Origin: Verrucomicrobiia bacterium | GTDB lineage: Bacteria > Verrucomicrobiota > Verrucomicrobiia > Limisphaerales > DSYF01 | Direction of reading: 5' to 3' | Length of the DNA: 64,000 nt | Assembly (NCBI GenBank): GCA_035765895.1 | Contig: DASTWL010000033.1 | Coordinates: 62,001-126,000 of the forward strand | Shown here: positions 1 through 8,613 of the stretch, one piece after another | Layout: every line of letters begins with the position of its first letter | How positions within the stretch are numbered: the stretch's first letter is position 1 | Position numbers and translations under genes: made by a program | The notes under the pieces: generated by a model | Databases searched by the model: none | Told to the model about the DNA's origin: nothing | What the model saw: the letters and a program-made list of their open reading frames with translations, nothing else

Positions 1-650
1 AATGATTCCCCCACCAGCAGATTGTCCACCGTCAACAGCCCCTTGTCCCCGCCTTGCCGCAGCGCAAACACGGTCACCGTGCTGCTGGCCACGCTTTCGG
101 TCGTGGTGATGGAGGGATCGGATTCCGCGACGGGATTCAGCCAGAGCGTTGCCGTGCCCGTGGCGTTGGTCAACCGCACCACGACACGGTAGTCGGTGTT
201 CAAACTGAGATCCGCCGGATACGTGGCATTGAGACCGGCAGCCGTGGAGGAAAGTCCCACCCGGAATTTTCCGCCCGCCGCACCGTTCGTCAGCGCCCAG
301 ACACGGGCCCGAAAGCCACTGCTCGTTCCCGTGTCCTTGAACAGCGCAAAGTAACTGCCACCACCCGGGGGCAGCGTGCTGAAACGGAGGGTGAAGCCCG
401 CGCACACCACGCCGGTTGCCGGTGGCGGCGACAACAGCGCCTGCACATCCTCGCCATCCGCCAGATTCAAACTCGCCCGCCCGGCGGCGACCGTGATTTG
501 CCCGGCGGTTCCGCTGAACGTCTGCCAGGCGCCGTCGCTCACCGTGACGAGTGAACCATCGGCGTAATCGAATGGCTCATTCAACAGCACGGCCGCCGGC
601 GTGGAGCCGGCCATCACCCCGAGCACCCAGGCAACAAACACTAATTTCAC
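1..650 (-). CDS. Exported protein, LamG/jellyroll-like N-terminal part (cut by window edge)
   Basis: About 216 residues are open on the minus strand and the gene continues past the left edge. A GTG start at 648-650 gives a short signal peptide (charged start, hydrophobic core, then AGSTPAA). An in-frame TTG at 660-662 is an alternative start. The mature part begins with LNEPFDYADGSL and alternates beta-rich stretches ending with VDNLLVG. This is the usual look of LamG/concanavalin-like folds in secreted proteins of this phylum. The gene starts just after the lipoate-ligase-family gene stops at 674, so the two may be cotranscribed. The function is unknown. The fold is my inference from the sequence pattern; the secretion signal is seen directly. 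Confidence 0.6.
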   Translation of the reverse strand, partial: MKLVFVAWVLGVMAGSTPAAVLLNEPFDYADGSLVTVSDGAWQTFSGTAGQITVAAGRASLNLADGEDVQALLSPPPATGVVCAGFTLRFSTLPPGGGSYFALFKDTGTSSGFRARVWALTNGAAGGKFRVGLSSTAAGLNATYPADLSLNTDYRVVVRLTNATGTATLWLNPVAESDPSITTTESVASSTVTVFALRQGGDKGLLTVDNLLVGES

Positions 651-673
651 AACTCGTCTCAAAACTCCCCCGG

Positions 674-1366
674 TCAGCGCTTCTGATTGTAATCCGCGCG
701 GGCGTATTTGGTTTCCTCCAGCTGTTCGGCGCGGGCGAGCAACGCACCCGCCACGACCAGCTCCTGCCAGCCGGCACAATACTGGCCGATGGCCGTGATG
801 CACATCGCCGCCTGCCAGTCCGCCTTGGCCAGTTTCAACGGCGGCGGCTGCACGGAGCCCTGGATCAGCAAGCCCGTTTTGGTCCGGCGCTGGGCCGCGC
901 CCGCAATCTTGCGCCCTTCCCATAGCACGTCGAATTTTTCATAGCCCACAAAGCACTGGCCGGGTGCGGATTTGCGGCAGCACGAGGCCAGTTCACTGGT
1001 TACCCCGACACGGCGGAAGGCGTTCCGCACCCATTCGTGCGCGCGCTGATAACTTTCCACCGCCGCCAGCGAATACCACTCATGCCCCGGCGGAAAGACG
1101 AGGCTGTAGGTCCAATCCGCATCGTGCGGCACCAGCCCGCCGCCGGTCGGCCGGCGCACCAATGGACGCAACCGCGTGGTCCGCTCAATCTCGGCGTAGT
1201 GTTGAAAGTAACCAAAGCTCGCCGCCGGCTGGCTCCAGCCATAAAAGCGCAGCACGGGGACCGCCAGTTGCGAGGCCTCCAGCAGCAGCGCCTCGTCCAG
1301 CGCCATGTTGAACGCCGGCTCACAGGCCCCGGAGTTGAAGAACAGCCAGTGCGGGCAGCCGGGCAT
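674..1366 (-). CDS. Lipoate-protein ligase A family protein
   Basis: Predicted biotin/lipoate ligase-fold enzyme of about 230 residues, attaching or transferring a lipoyl or octanoyl group to a carrier lysine. Visible family marks are the N-terminal FNSGACEPAFNMALDEALL, the nucleotide/lipoate loop RRPTGGG at about residues 71-77, and GRKIAGAAQRR with the family lysine near residue 153. I chose ATG 1366 because a GGAGG lies about 11 bases upstream. Other starts are ATG 1390 and GTG 1471, and the latter would overlap nth by about 31 bases. The protein is shorter than classical LplA, which has a C-terminal accessory domain, so an octanoyltransferase (LipM-like) role is also possible. It lies directly downstream of nth on the same strand. 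Confidence 0.8.
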   Translation of the reverse strand: MPGCPHWLFFNSGACEPAFNMALDEALLLEASQLAVPVLRFYGWSQPAASFGYFQHYAEIERTTRLRPLVRRPTGGGLVPHDADWTYSLVFPPGHEWYSLAAVESYQRAHEWVRNAFRRVGVTSELASCCRKSAPGQCFVGYEKFDVLWEGRKIAGAAQRRTKTGLLIQGSVQPPPLKLAKADWQAAMCITAIGQYCAGWQELVVAGALLARAEQLEETKYARADYNQKR

Positions 1367-1440
1367 GGCGGGCGCCACCTCCGGCGCCATCCCGGGCGCG
1401 GCGGTCGTGGTGCGTTGGTTGTTGGATGCGGAATGTTCTC

Positions 1441-2100
1441 TCACCGTTGACACTTTCCTGCGCTGGGACACAGCCCGACAATTTCACAGCCCGCACAATC
1501 CGGCTTGCGCGCGGAACAACGGCGCCGCCCGTGCCAGATCAGCCAGTGGCTGAACAGGGTCCAGTCCGCGCGCGGCACCAACGCCAGCAAATCCTGTTCG
1601 ATCTTTTCCGGATTCGTTTCGCGGGTGAGCCCGAGCCGCTGCGCCAGGCGCGTGACGTGCGTGTCCACCACCACGCCATCGTTGATGCCAAACGCATTGC
1701 CCAGCACCACATTGGCCGTCTTGCGTCCCACGCCGTCGAGATGGGTCAGCGCCGCCATCGTGCGTGGCACCTCGCCCCCGTGCAGTTCCAGCAATTTGGT
1801 GCAGCACGCCCGGATGTTCTTCGCCTTGTTGCGAAAAAAGCCCAGGCGCCGGAGGTCGCTTTCCAACTGCGCCTGTGTTGCCTGCGCGAAATCCGCCGCG
1901 GTGCGATACTTCCGGAACAACTCGGCCGTGACAAGGTTCACCTGTTTATCGGTGCATTGGGCGGACAGAATGGTGGCCACCAGCAACTCGAGCGGGTTGG
2001 TAAAGTTCAACTCGCAATGCGCGTCCGGGTAGGCGCGTTGCAACGCCGCGATGATTCGCTGGGTGCGGGCGGCGCGGGCGGCATGACTTTCACGCGGCAT
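1441..2100 (-). CDS. nth: Endonuclease III (DNA glycosylase/AP lyase)
   Basis: Base-excision repair enzyme that removes oxidised pyrimidines and cleaves the abasic site. The roughly 219-residue protein has the helix-hairpin-helix LDGVGRKTANVVLG with the catalytic lysine, then VVDTHVTRLAQRLGL with the catalytic aspartate. It ends with a complete [4Fe-4S] motif C-x6-C-x2-C-x5-C (CSARKPDCAGCEIVGLC). The ATG at 2098-2100 starts MPRESHAAR, where family similarity begins, although the frame stays open to 2175. Length and motifs are normal, so the enzyme should be active. Its end reaches the upstream region of the lipoate-ligase-family gene, which suggests cotranscription. Confidence 0.95.
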   Translation of the reverse strand: MPRESHAARAARTQRIIAALQRAYPDAHCELNFTNPLELLVATILSAQCTDKQVNLVTAELFRKYRTAADFAQATQAQLESDLRRLGFFRNKAKNIRACCTKLLELHGGEVPRTMAALTHLDGVGRKTANVVLGNAFGINDGVVVDTHVTRLAQRLGLTRETNPEKIEQDLLALVPRADWTLFSHWLIWHGRRRCSARKPDCAGCEIVGLCPSAGKCQR

Positions 2101-2616
2101 GGCGCCGCCAATCTGCGCGAGCCGCCCTCGCGGAGCAAGCGGGCGAATAAGGACGAGGGCGAGCCGGGTGCGCACCGGCAGGGAGCCGTCCGCCGGCAGC
2201 CTCGAAGATATTATCAGGCCACCCGGATGGGCTCAAAATTCAGGGTGGACAGCCCCAAAGCCCCGGCCTTCCGTTTCACAACCACGCCCGGTTCAACGCG
2301 CCTGGCTGCGCGGGCGGACGAGGTGTTGTCCCGCACCGCCCGCAACGCCCTGCGCCAAGGCGAAAGCCCGCCCCACGCCTCACGCCAGCACGTTCAGCGT
2401 GTCCCCGACCATGGCCCAACCGTTCCTGCCGAAGCCGAAGAAAGACCGCACGCCCCGGATCAGGGCCGGCACGGAAACACTTTCCCCAGTAAGGACCTCG
2501 CGGGTTCCGCGGCTCAGTTCAACGGCAGTGTATCCCGCCCCACCGCCCACAACATGCGACGCTTGCTCCCGGCGGACTGCGGGATAAACTGCTGGAAGTT
2601 CGGCAACAACCCTACA
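2101..2616. other. Gene-poor stretch between nth and the cassette-like genes
   Basis: I find no convincing gene here. A minus-strand open stretch runs across 2380-2760 and ends in GWAMVGDTLNVLA, but it lacks a good start, crosses the 5' end of the membrane-protein gene and resembles no family I can name. It could be a decayed C-terminal fragment. Base composition changes near 2590, from GC-rich to visibly more AT-rich sequence, which fits the left boundary of inserted DNA. Confidence 0.4.
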
Positions 2617-3219
2617 ATGACTGACACCGAATACCAACGGATCATGCAGGACGTCGAGTGTGGGAGGAAACGAATCAATTACCAGACGGCTGGCGCGAAA
2701 AACCTCTTCCTGCGGGTTTCGCCTCAGCTTTTTAAGGAGCGGACGGGGTGTTCGGTTCATCTCTCGTGTTACGTGACAAGAGCGGTTGTATTTATTCTTG
2801 ATCCGCTGCTAGTGGTTGCATCGGCCATTGTTGGCTTTTGGTGGCTGGGGCTTGCTGGCGTTCTCCTGGCCATACCCGCTGTGTTTCTATGGGGATGGAC
2901 CAAGACCTTCTTCAGCACGCGGCTTCCCACCGGATGGACTGTGCTTTTTGTTTGCGGTGGCATCTCGTTGCTCGGCTACGCGTATTTCAAAGGGCCGGCG
3001 CCGCTCGCGTATTTTGTATGCTTGGGTGTGCTGATATTTCAGAATTACCTGCTTTACGCCATCCCACTTGCGGAGGTGATGAAGTGCGTTCCCCAGAGCA
3101 AGATGGCATTTGAGATTTTCTACGAAGCCAGTAGGAACACGCTCATGCCAGTGCTTACGGTTCTTCAACTCGACGAGTATGTTGACGACGAGACGAGGAG
3201 ACAGGCCCATGAAAACTGA
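2617..3219 (+). CDS. Small multi-pass membrane protein in a cassette-like context
   Basis: Protein of 200 residues that I do not recognise. After a polar N-terminus (MTDTEYQRIMQDVECGRKR) there are about four hydrophobic spans: two close together around residues 50-90 (LLVVASAIVGFWW, GLAGVLLAIPAVFLWGW), one near residue 110 (VLFVCGGISLLGYAYF) and one near residue 135 (YFVCLGVLIFQNYLLYAIP). A charged tail of about 50 residues follows. The start ATG follows GGAAG at a somewhat long distance. Codon use is less GC-rich than in the flanking genes. The stop codon touches an attC-like palindrome (3219-3315), so this is probably a captured integron-type gene cassette. Such cassettes often carry proteins of unknown function. 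Confidence 0.65.
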   Translation: MTDTEYQRIMQDVECGRKRINYQTAGAKNLFLRVSPQLFKERTGCSVHLSCYVTRAVVFILDPLLVVASAIVGFWWLGLAGVLLAIPAVFLWGWTKTFFSTRLPTGWTVLFVCGGISLLGYAYFKGPAPLAYFVCLGVLIFQNYLLYAIPLAEVMKCVPQSKMAFEIFYEASRNTLMPVLTVLQLDEYVDDETRRQAHEN

Positions 3220-3315
3220 GCTGAACCAGATCACTGGACCGAACGCGGGCGGGCCGCGTCAGTTTCCAATTCGCACGCCACTGGCCGCCCGCGTCGCTAA
3301 GTTCTGGCGTTAGCC
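3219..3315 (+). repeat. attC-like recombination site (integron cassette site)
   Basis: The site begins at the stop codon of the preceding gene. Outer arms: GCTGAACCAG (from 3220) faces CTGGCGTTAGCC (ending 3315). Middle arms: GAAC (3241) faces GTTC (3301). The core CGCGGGCGGGCC pairs with GGCCGCCCGCG except for one unpaired base. A single-strand fold with an extrahelical base, a loop of about 20 bases and a terminal GTTAGCC close to the GTTRRRY core is the architecture of attC sites. The next gene starts 12 bases after the site. The R'' box GCTGAAC departs slightly from consensus, and I see no integrase gene in the window. Confidence 0.6.
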
Positions 3316-3326
3316 GACTTCGCGCC

Positions 3327-3686
3327 ATGAAAATCACATATCCAGCCGAGCGGACAGTTTCAGTTTGGATAGGCACGTTTCGCAGCGAGGACGATTTCGA
3401 CCGTTGCGTGGACAAGAGTGTGACTCCGGCTTTGGCATTGAATACCGACATTGCCTCGATTTGTGAGGTTGGATTTGAGCATGATCCAGTTGCAGTTCGG
3501 GATTTGCTCAATGGCTTTTCCGGCTCGGACACTTTCGTTGAGAGTGCCGTATCGGCAGCCTCAGCTCGCGACCTCTCGATGGCGAACTCCGCGCTCGTGT
3601 GTTACTACCTTCGGTGTAGTGACGCACCGGCAGATTGGGGAGCGTTGAGTTTTCTTGGCAGCTTTTCGGGACAGGATGTTGTATGA
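3327..3686 (+). CDS. Imm22-like immunity protein (putative gene cassette)
   Basis: A 119-residue acidic cytoplasmic protein with no signal or membrane segment. The start VSVWIGTFRSEDDFDRCVD, followed by FEHDPVAVRDLL and a Ser/Ala-rich middle, recalls the Imm22 family of polymorphic-toxin immunity proteins (pattern WIGxFxSexdFexY). This is family resemblance by eye, not a search result. No cognate toxin lies next to it, as is usual for orphan immunity genes in cassette arrays. It begins 12 bases after the attC-like site. It is flanked by inverted copies of a short sequence: TTAGCCGAC at 3310-3318 and GTCGGCTAA at 3694-3702. A second, truncated attC may therefore follow it. Confidence 0.55.
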   Translation: MKITYPAERTVSVWIGTFRSEDDFDRCVDKSVTPALALNTDIASICEVGFEHDPVAVRDLLNGFSGSDTFVESAVSAASARDLSMANSALVCYYLRCSDAPADWGALSFLGSFSGQDVV

Positions 3687-3796
3687 GATTCACGTCGGCT
3701 AATCATGCGCGAGCCCGTGTGAAAACTCCCGGCGGAGTTCAGGTTGGCAACGTGGCGGAGTGATTTTTCTGGGGGAGTCGGTGGGTGCTTCTCGCT

Positions 3797-3974
3797 TCAA
3801 CTCCCGTCCCAGTTCAAACGTGCTGAACCGATACGTCAGTTCATTCCCCGCCGGACACTGGTAAACATCCTTCGCCGCGGCGTAGTGAAACCGGCTATTT
3901 GCATACAACCCCCGCGCGGTGTTCGCGCTGGTCTCCGCCTTGGGAATGAACGGCGTCAGCCCCTGAGGCCCCAC
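3797..3974 (-). pseudogene. IS1182-family transposase remnant
   Basis: An internal fragment of about 59 codons is readable on the minus strand: FIPKAETSANTARGLYA, then FHYAAAKDVYQCPAGNELTY and RFSTFELGRELK. This order (PxPxTSxNxxRGL, YDAxxDVYxCPAG, LTYRF) is the stretch preceding the C-terminal Zn-binding part of IS1182-type DDE transposases. Beyond residue 59 the frame continues into unrelated sequence, and there is no N-terminal catalytic part. I see no terminal inverted repeats. The remnant lies just right of the cassette-like genes and shows that the 2.1-4.0 kb interval has taken insertions repeatedly. Confidence 0.65.
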
Positions 3975-4030
3975 GCGCGCGACACTGCCATCTTCAGGCC
4001 CCCGACCCGACCACGAAAGTGGTCACCTGT

Positions 4031-5800
4031 TTAGTGCACATGCGCATGCATGCCGATGTCGGCGCTCAGCTTGTCGGCAGCGGCGGCATCCACCCAGCGG
4101 ACCAGCGAAATGAAATTGAGCAGCGTCGCGCTGTCGGGCTTGGCTTTGAACATGTTCTTCAGGCTGTTCACCACCTTGGTGTAGGTCGCCGCGTATTTTT
4201 CGTGCATGAGCCGCACGACGTAGGATTCCAGCACGGGCTGGGCGATCGAATCCGTCCGCCCGTCCGGCAGATACGGCAACTGGCAGAACGTCCGGATCAG
4301 CGAGATGGCATCCGCCTCGGTGAGCATCAGCCAGCTTTGCTTGACCTCGTCGGAATCATACTTCGCGTGCAGCCGTTCGCGGATCGCGGCGGCAATCGCC
4401 GTCGGGTCCGCCCGGTTGACAATGAGGTCCTTGACCTTGCCCCACGCCATCTGGCGTTCCACCTCGGGCGGCACGGTCGTCTGGGCCTTCATCGTGGCTT
4501 CGAGCTTGCTCAGACCCAAATCCCTGGCGAGCGCCAGGCTCAGGGCCTCGGATTCCTCCTTGCCCAGGCGGTCGGAGGTCATGATGCCCTTGACGATCAC
4601 GCGTTGCATTTCCGGCGTGAGGAACCGCAGCAGCGCGGTCAACGCCTTTTGTTCCTCGGGTTTCTTCGGGGCCGGCGACACGAGGTGCTTGATGAATTCC
4701 GGCACGACCTCGTGCATGACGGACGGATTCTCGGTCGGCGATTTTTCCGAGCGCAGGCGCAGCACGAATTTGGCTGATTTGGCAAGGCCGCCACCCTTGC
4801 CCATGTTGTTGATGACGGAAAGCCGGTGGTCCGGGTTGATGATGAAGTTCAGCAACGTCTCGGCCTGCGCCACCTGTTTCTCGTCCAAACCATCCTGCGG
4901 ACCGGAGAGGGCCAGTTGCTCAATCACGGCGGGCAGGCGCTGGGCGAACACCACGTCGGGCGCCTCGGTGTTCTGGTGCTCATAGTAATGCAGCACCTCG
5001 AGCACGAACGACAGCCGCAGGAAGGCGTTTTTCTGCGCGCGCGCCTCGTCAGTGGCGGCCTTGCTGCGCTGCACGCGGTGGAACAGCCCCAGCAACTGCG
5101 GACGCTTGTCAGGGATCAAATCGGGATTTTGCTGGAAGGCGGCTTCAAAATTGTTGCTGAACACCAGCATGATGTCCTCGGGCTTCGGCCGCGGGTTCAG
5201 CTTGGGGTCCGTGGTGACGTCGGTGAAGAAGATCAACGCCGCCTCGCCGTATTGCCGCACGATGCGCTCGCGTGTCACCTGGCCTTTGACAAAGCCGCGG
5301 TTCGTGCGGACGAAGGCCGGCGTGAAAAACAGTTCGGGATCCTCCAGCAACGAACGCAGCAGGCCGGATTCATAGGGCGAATCGAGCCGGATCAATTCCT
5401 CCACCTCCGGCTTGATGGCCGCCCGCAGGTCGCGCTTGGTCTGGTCCAGCATCCGCAGCACCGCGGGCTGCAGCTGGTGCGCCTCCACCTTGCCCTTGAC
5501 CAGCGCGGCGCACACTTCGGCGACGTGCGCGTTGTGTTCCATCAGGCGGGCCACAACGACGCCGATGTCGTTGATGGGAAGTTTGCTGACGAGGCCGGAG
5601 AGCAGATTGATGAGTTCGGTGTGGGACTTCTGGCGGTGCTCGATGGCGCGTTCCAGCAATTGGCGCAGCTCCTTGTTCTCCGCCTCCAGCACGGTGCCTT
5701 CGGCTTCCAACTGTTCGACCCGCAACTTCAGGTCATGCCAGCCCTGCTGCACTTCCTGCACGGGAACCACCAGGGCTGTGTCCGAATCCGTCTGACTCAT
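4031..5800 (-). CDS. Conserved hypothetical protein with N-terminal coiled coil
   Basis: A 589-residue soluble protein that I cannot assign. Residues about 15-60 form a clear coiled coil (heptads in LKLRVEQLEAEGTVLEAENK and onward). The rest is mostly helical, with charged and Leu-rich segments such as PEVEELIRLDSPYESGLLRS and TPAFVRTNRGFVKGQVTRER. There is no signal peptide, membrane span or nucleotide-binding loop. It ends in a His-containing tail (GMHAHVH). The start ATG at 5798-5800 has no strong ribosome site. A GC hairpin (GGGGTGG/CCACCCC, about 5820-5840) lies in the presumed 5' leader and may affect translation. The large size and intact frame suggest a real, possibly scaffold-like, cytoplasmic protein. 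Confidence 0.75.
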   Translation of the reverse strand: MSQTDSDTALVVPVQEVQQGWHDLKLRVEQLEAEGTVLEAENKELRQLLERAIEHRQKSHTELINLLSGLVSKLPINDIGVVVARLMEHNAHVAEVCAALVKGKVEAHQLQPAVLRMLDQTKRDLRAAIKPEVEELIRLDSPYESGLLRSLLEDPELFFTPAFVRTNRGFVKGQVTRERIVRQYGEAALIFFTDVTTDPKLNPRPKPEDIMLVFSNNFEAAFQQNPDLIPDKRPQLLGLFHRVQRSKAATDEARAQKNAFLRLSFVLEVLHYYEHQNTEAPDVVFAQRLPAVIEQLALSGPQDGLDEKQVAQAETLLNFIINPDHRLSVINNMGKGGGLAKSAKFVLRLRSEKSPTENPSVMHEVVPEFIKHLVSPAPKKPEEQKALTALLRFLTPEMQRVIVKGIMTSDRLGKEESEALSLALARDLGLSKLEATMKAQTTVPPEVERQMAWGKVKDLIVNRADPTAIAAAIRERLHAKYDSDEVKQSWLMLTEADAISLIRTFCQLPYLPDGRTDSIAQPVLESYVVRLMHEKYAATYTKVVNSLKNMFKAKPDSATLLNFISLVRWVDAAAADKLSADIGMHAHVH

Positions 5801-5914
5801 GAACGCAATGTTTCACAAGGTGGGGTGGGTTTTCCACCCCTTTTTAATCCCAATTTGACTCCGGGGGAAAACCTTGTGCGGCCAGCCGTCGCGCGACGCG
5901 CGTTGAATCGCACG

Positions 5915-7156
5915 TCAGGCCAGCTCCGGCTCTTCGACACTGCGCGGCGCCTTGAACAGCGGCGTGCCGTCGTGCGCCTCGGGGTATTCGAAGATTTTGC
6001 CCTCGTAATTGCGGATCACCACGCGGTCGTTGTTGCGGCTCAGCACGTATTCCGGCGCCACCGGCACCTTGCCGCCGCCACCCGGTGCATCGATCACGTA
6101 TTGCGGCACCGCATAACCGGTCGTGTGCCCGCGCAACTGCTCCATGATCTCCAGCCCGCGCCGCACGCTCGCCCGCAGATGCGCCGAGCCCGCGATGAGG
6201 TCGCACTGGTAGAGGTAATACGGCCGCACGCGACACATGAGCAGCTTTTGCACGTGCGCCTTGGCGGTGACCGGGTCGTCGTTCACGTGGCGCAGCAGCA
6301 CGGACTGGTTCCCGAGCGGAATGCCGGCATCGGCCAGCCGGCCCAGCGCGTCGCGCACTTCCGTCGTCAATTCGCGCGGATGGTTTGAATGAATGCTGAT
6401 GAACAGCGGATGATACTTCTTCAGCCGCGCGCACAGTTCCGGCGTGATGCGCTGGGGTAGAAAGATGGGAATGCGGGTGCCAATGCGGATAAATTCCACA
6501 TGCGGGATGGCCCGCAACTGCGCCAGCAGGTGCTCCAGCTTCTCGTCACTGAACAGCAGCGGATCGCCGCCACTCAGCAGCACGTCGCGCACTTCGGGGT
6601 GCGACCGGATGTAGGCAATCTGCTTGTCGAACTCGGGATGGAAATCATAGCCGGTGGCGTTGCTGACCAGGCGCGAGCGCGTGCAGTAACGGCAATATGC
6701 CGCGCACCGGTCCGTCACCAGAAACAACACGCGGTCCGGATAACGATGCACAAGCCCGGGCACCGGCGAGTGCGCATCCTCGCCGCAGGGGTCCGTCATT
6801 TCCCACGGCGCGGTGTGGGTTTCCTCAACGCGCGGAATCATCTGGCGCCGGATGGGACAATTTTCGTCCGCGGGATCGATCAGGTTGAAGAAATAGGGCG
6901 TGATGGCCAGGGCGAGCTTGTGATTCGCCAGCTGGGCGCCGGCCAGTTCCTCCGGCGTCAGCGTGGGCATCAGCCGGCTCAACTGCTCCGGCGTCGAAAT
7001 GCGATGCTTGAGCTGCCAGTGCCAGTCGTTCCAGTCGGACTCGGAAACATTGGCCCAGAACCCGCGTCCCGCGGACTTGAATTCCTTCAGCGCCTGCTGG
7101 CGCGGCGGACACGAGCCAGGCTCGTCGGTGGTCCCCAATGAAGATTCAGTGTGCAT
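5915..7156 (-). CDS. kamA: L-lysine 2,3-aminomutase (KamA family radical SAM)
   Basis: Radical SAM, PLP-dependent enzyme interconverting L-lysine and beta-lysine. The 413-residue protein has the radical SAM cysteines CAAYCRYC (151, 155, 158), the KamA N-terminal signature WNDWHWQLKHRISTPEQL, the GGDPL loop, and the C-terminal VIDAPGGGGKVPV segment containing the PLP-binding lysine. It is clearly longer than EpmB (about 340), which favours KamA. I use ATG 7156 rather than the preceding in-frame TTG. Beta-lysine could serve as an osmolyte (via N-acetylation) or a catabolic intermediate. No ablB or other lysine-fermentation gene lies nearby, so the role is not settled by context. Confidence 0.9.
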   Translation of the reverse strand: MHTESSLGTTDEPGSCPPRQQALKEFKSAGRGFWANVSESDWNDWHWQLKHRISTPEQLSRLMPTLTPEELAGAQLANHKLALAITPYFFNLIDPADENCPIRRQMIPRVEETHTAPWEMTDPCGEDAHSPVPGLVHRYPDRVLFLVTDRCAAYCRYCTRSRLVSNATGYDFHPEFDKQIAYIRSHPEVRDVLLSGGDPLLFSDEKLEHLLAQLRAIPHVEFIRIGTRIPIFLPQRITPELCARLKKYHPLFISIHSNHPRELTTEVRDALGRLADAGIPLGNQSVLLRHVNDDPVTAKAHVQKLLMCRVRPYYLYQCDLIAGSAHLRASVRRGLEIMEQLRGHTTGYAVPQYVIDAPGGGGKVPVAPEYVLSRNNDRVVIRNYEGKIFEYPEAHDGTPLFKAPRSVEEPELA

Positions 7157-7216
7157 CAAAGTAAGCGGAAGATAGGCGCGAACCCCGGGCTGTCAAGGGA
7201 AGCAGCCGGACTTATC

Positions 7217-8353
7217 TCAACGCTCCGTAAGGCGCGCCGCGAGCACGCGTCGTGAGGGCACGTAGTTCGCGATGAACTCGCGGCGGAATTCACTGAATGT
7301 GCCCGCCGCCAGATGCGCACGGATGTCGCGCATCACGCGGAGAAACATGTGCGAGTTGTGGACGCTCAACATGCGCGCGCCAAGAATTTCGCCCACGTTG
7401 AACAAATGCCGCAGGTAGGCGCGGGTGAAGCGCTGGCACGCGAAACAGTCGCAGCCTTCCTCGATGGGCCGGAAGTCGGCCTTGTATTGCCCGCCCTTGA
7501 GCACGTAGGCGCCCTTGTAGGTGAACACCGTGCCGTTGCGCGCCACGCGGGTCGGCAGCACGCAGTCGAACATGTCCACGCCGCGCGCCACAATCTCGAC
7601 CAACTGCGCCGGGGTGCCGAGGCCCATCGCATAACGCGCCTTTTCAGCCGGCAGAAACGGCTCGGCGAGTTCAATGGCCTTCATCATTTCGGGCTCGGGC
7701 TCGCCCACGCTCACGCCGCCGATGGCGTAACCATCGAAGCCAAGCTTCGTGATTTCCTTCGCGCAATGTTCGCGGAGGTGCGCGTCGCTGCCGCCTTGCA
7801 CGATGCCGAACACGTGCTGCCCTTCCGCGCGCGGTTGCTCGCGACATTCCCGGGCCCAGCGGAGGGTCCGCTCGACGGCGGCCTTCATCTCCTTCGCCGG
7901 CGCGTCGTGCGGCGGACATTCGTCAAACACCATCGCGATGTCCGAACCGAGGATGCGTTGAATCTCCATGGATTCCTTCGGCCCGAGGAACAACAGCGAG
8001 CCGTCGAGGTGCGAGCGGAATTCCACGCCGTGCGCCTTCACCTTGCGGATGGAACCGAGGCTGAAGACCTGGAAGCCGCCGCTGTCGGTCAGGATCGGCT
8101 TGGGCCAGTTCATGAACCGGTGCAGGCCGCCGGCGGCGCGGATGATCTCCATGCCGGGGCGGATGTTGAGATGGTAGGTGTTGCCGAGGATGATCTGCGT
8201 GCCCATCTCGTCGAGCTCGCGCGGGTCAATCGCCTTCACGCTGGCCTGCGTGCCGACGGGCATGAACACGGGCGTCTCGATGACGCCATGCGCGGTGGTG
8301 AGCCGGCCGAGGCGCGCCTTCGAGGTGGAATCGGTTTTCAGCAGTTCGAACAC
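7217..8353 (-). CDS. tgt: tRNA-guanine(34) transglycosylase
   Basis: Exchanges G34 for preQ1 in tRNAs with GUN anticodons, the key step of queuosine formation. Family marks are the nucleophile region DSGGFQVFSL, GGVSVGEPEPEM, the second catalytic aspartate in DCVLPTRVARNGT, and the zinc site CDCFACQRFTRAYLRHLF with a later histidine. I place the start at GTG 8353 (VFELLKTDSTSKARLG), which gives about 378 residues, the family's normal length. The frame is open to 8419, but those extra 22 residues look unlike the family. No other queuosine genes are adjacent. Confidence 0.93.
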   Translation of the reverse strand: MFELLKTDSTSKARLGRLTTAHGVIETPVFMPVGTQASVKAIDPRELDEMGTQIILGNTYHLNIRPGMEIIRAAGGLHRFMNWPKPILTDSGGFQVFSLGSIRKVKAHGVEFRSHLDGSLLFLGPKESMEIQRILGSDIAMVFDECPPHDAPAKEMKAAVERTLRWARECREQPRAEGQHVFGIVQGGSDAHLREHCAKEITKLGFDGYAIGGVSVGEPEPEMMKAIELAEPFLPAEKARYAMGLGTPAQLVEIVARGVDMFDCVLPTRVARNGTVFTYKGAYVLKGGQYKADFRPIEEGCDCFACQRFTRAYLRHLFNVGEILGARMLSVHNSHMFLRVMRDIRAHLAAGTFSEFRREFIANYVPSRRVLAARLTER

Positions 8354-8613
8354 GCCGGGTTTATAGCGGGAGGCGGAGGAACATCCAACTTCGATGTTGT
8401 GAAGCCGAACCAGCGGCAAATGCAGAAAGGCTTACGAACCGAAAACAGGTGAAGAGCACAACAACCATTAAAAGTTATGGCCTTTTAAGGAGCAACCGGC
8501 TCAAAAACCTCCAATTCACCCGCCAAAAATGAATTGGATAAGCGAGAGAAGAAAACGCCAGGTTCCGTAGGCAGTTGAATCACAACGCCGCCCGTTAAGA
8601 AGCAAAATCGCAA

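Noticed and set aside
2380-2760. A minus-strand open stretch ending GWAMVGDTLNVLA
   Set aside because: It overlaps the start of the membrane-protein gene, lacks a good start site and matches no family, so I did not call it a gene.
5819-5846. Hairpin followed by TTTTT on the plus strand
   Set aside because: No plus-strand gene precedes it. It more likely lies in the leader of the minus-strand gene starting at 5800.
4826-6388. A 520-residue plus-strand open frame
   Set aside because: It runs antisense across two real minus-strand genes and their gap, with composition typical of complementary-strand noise.
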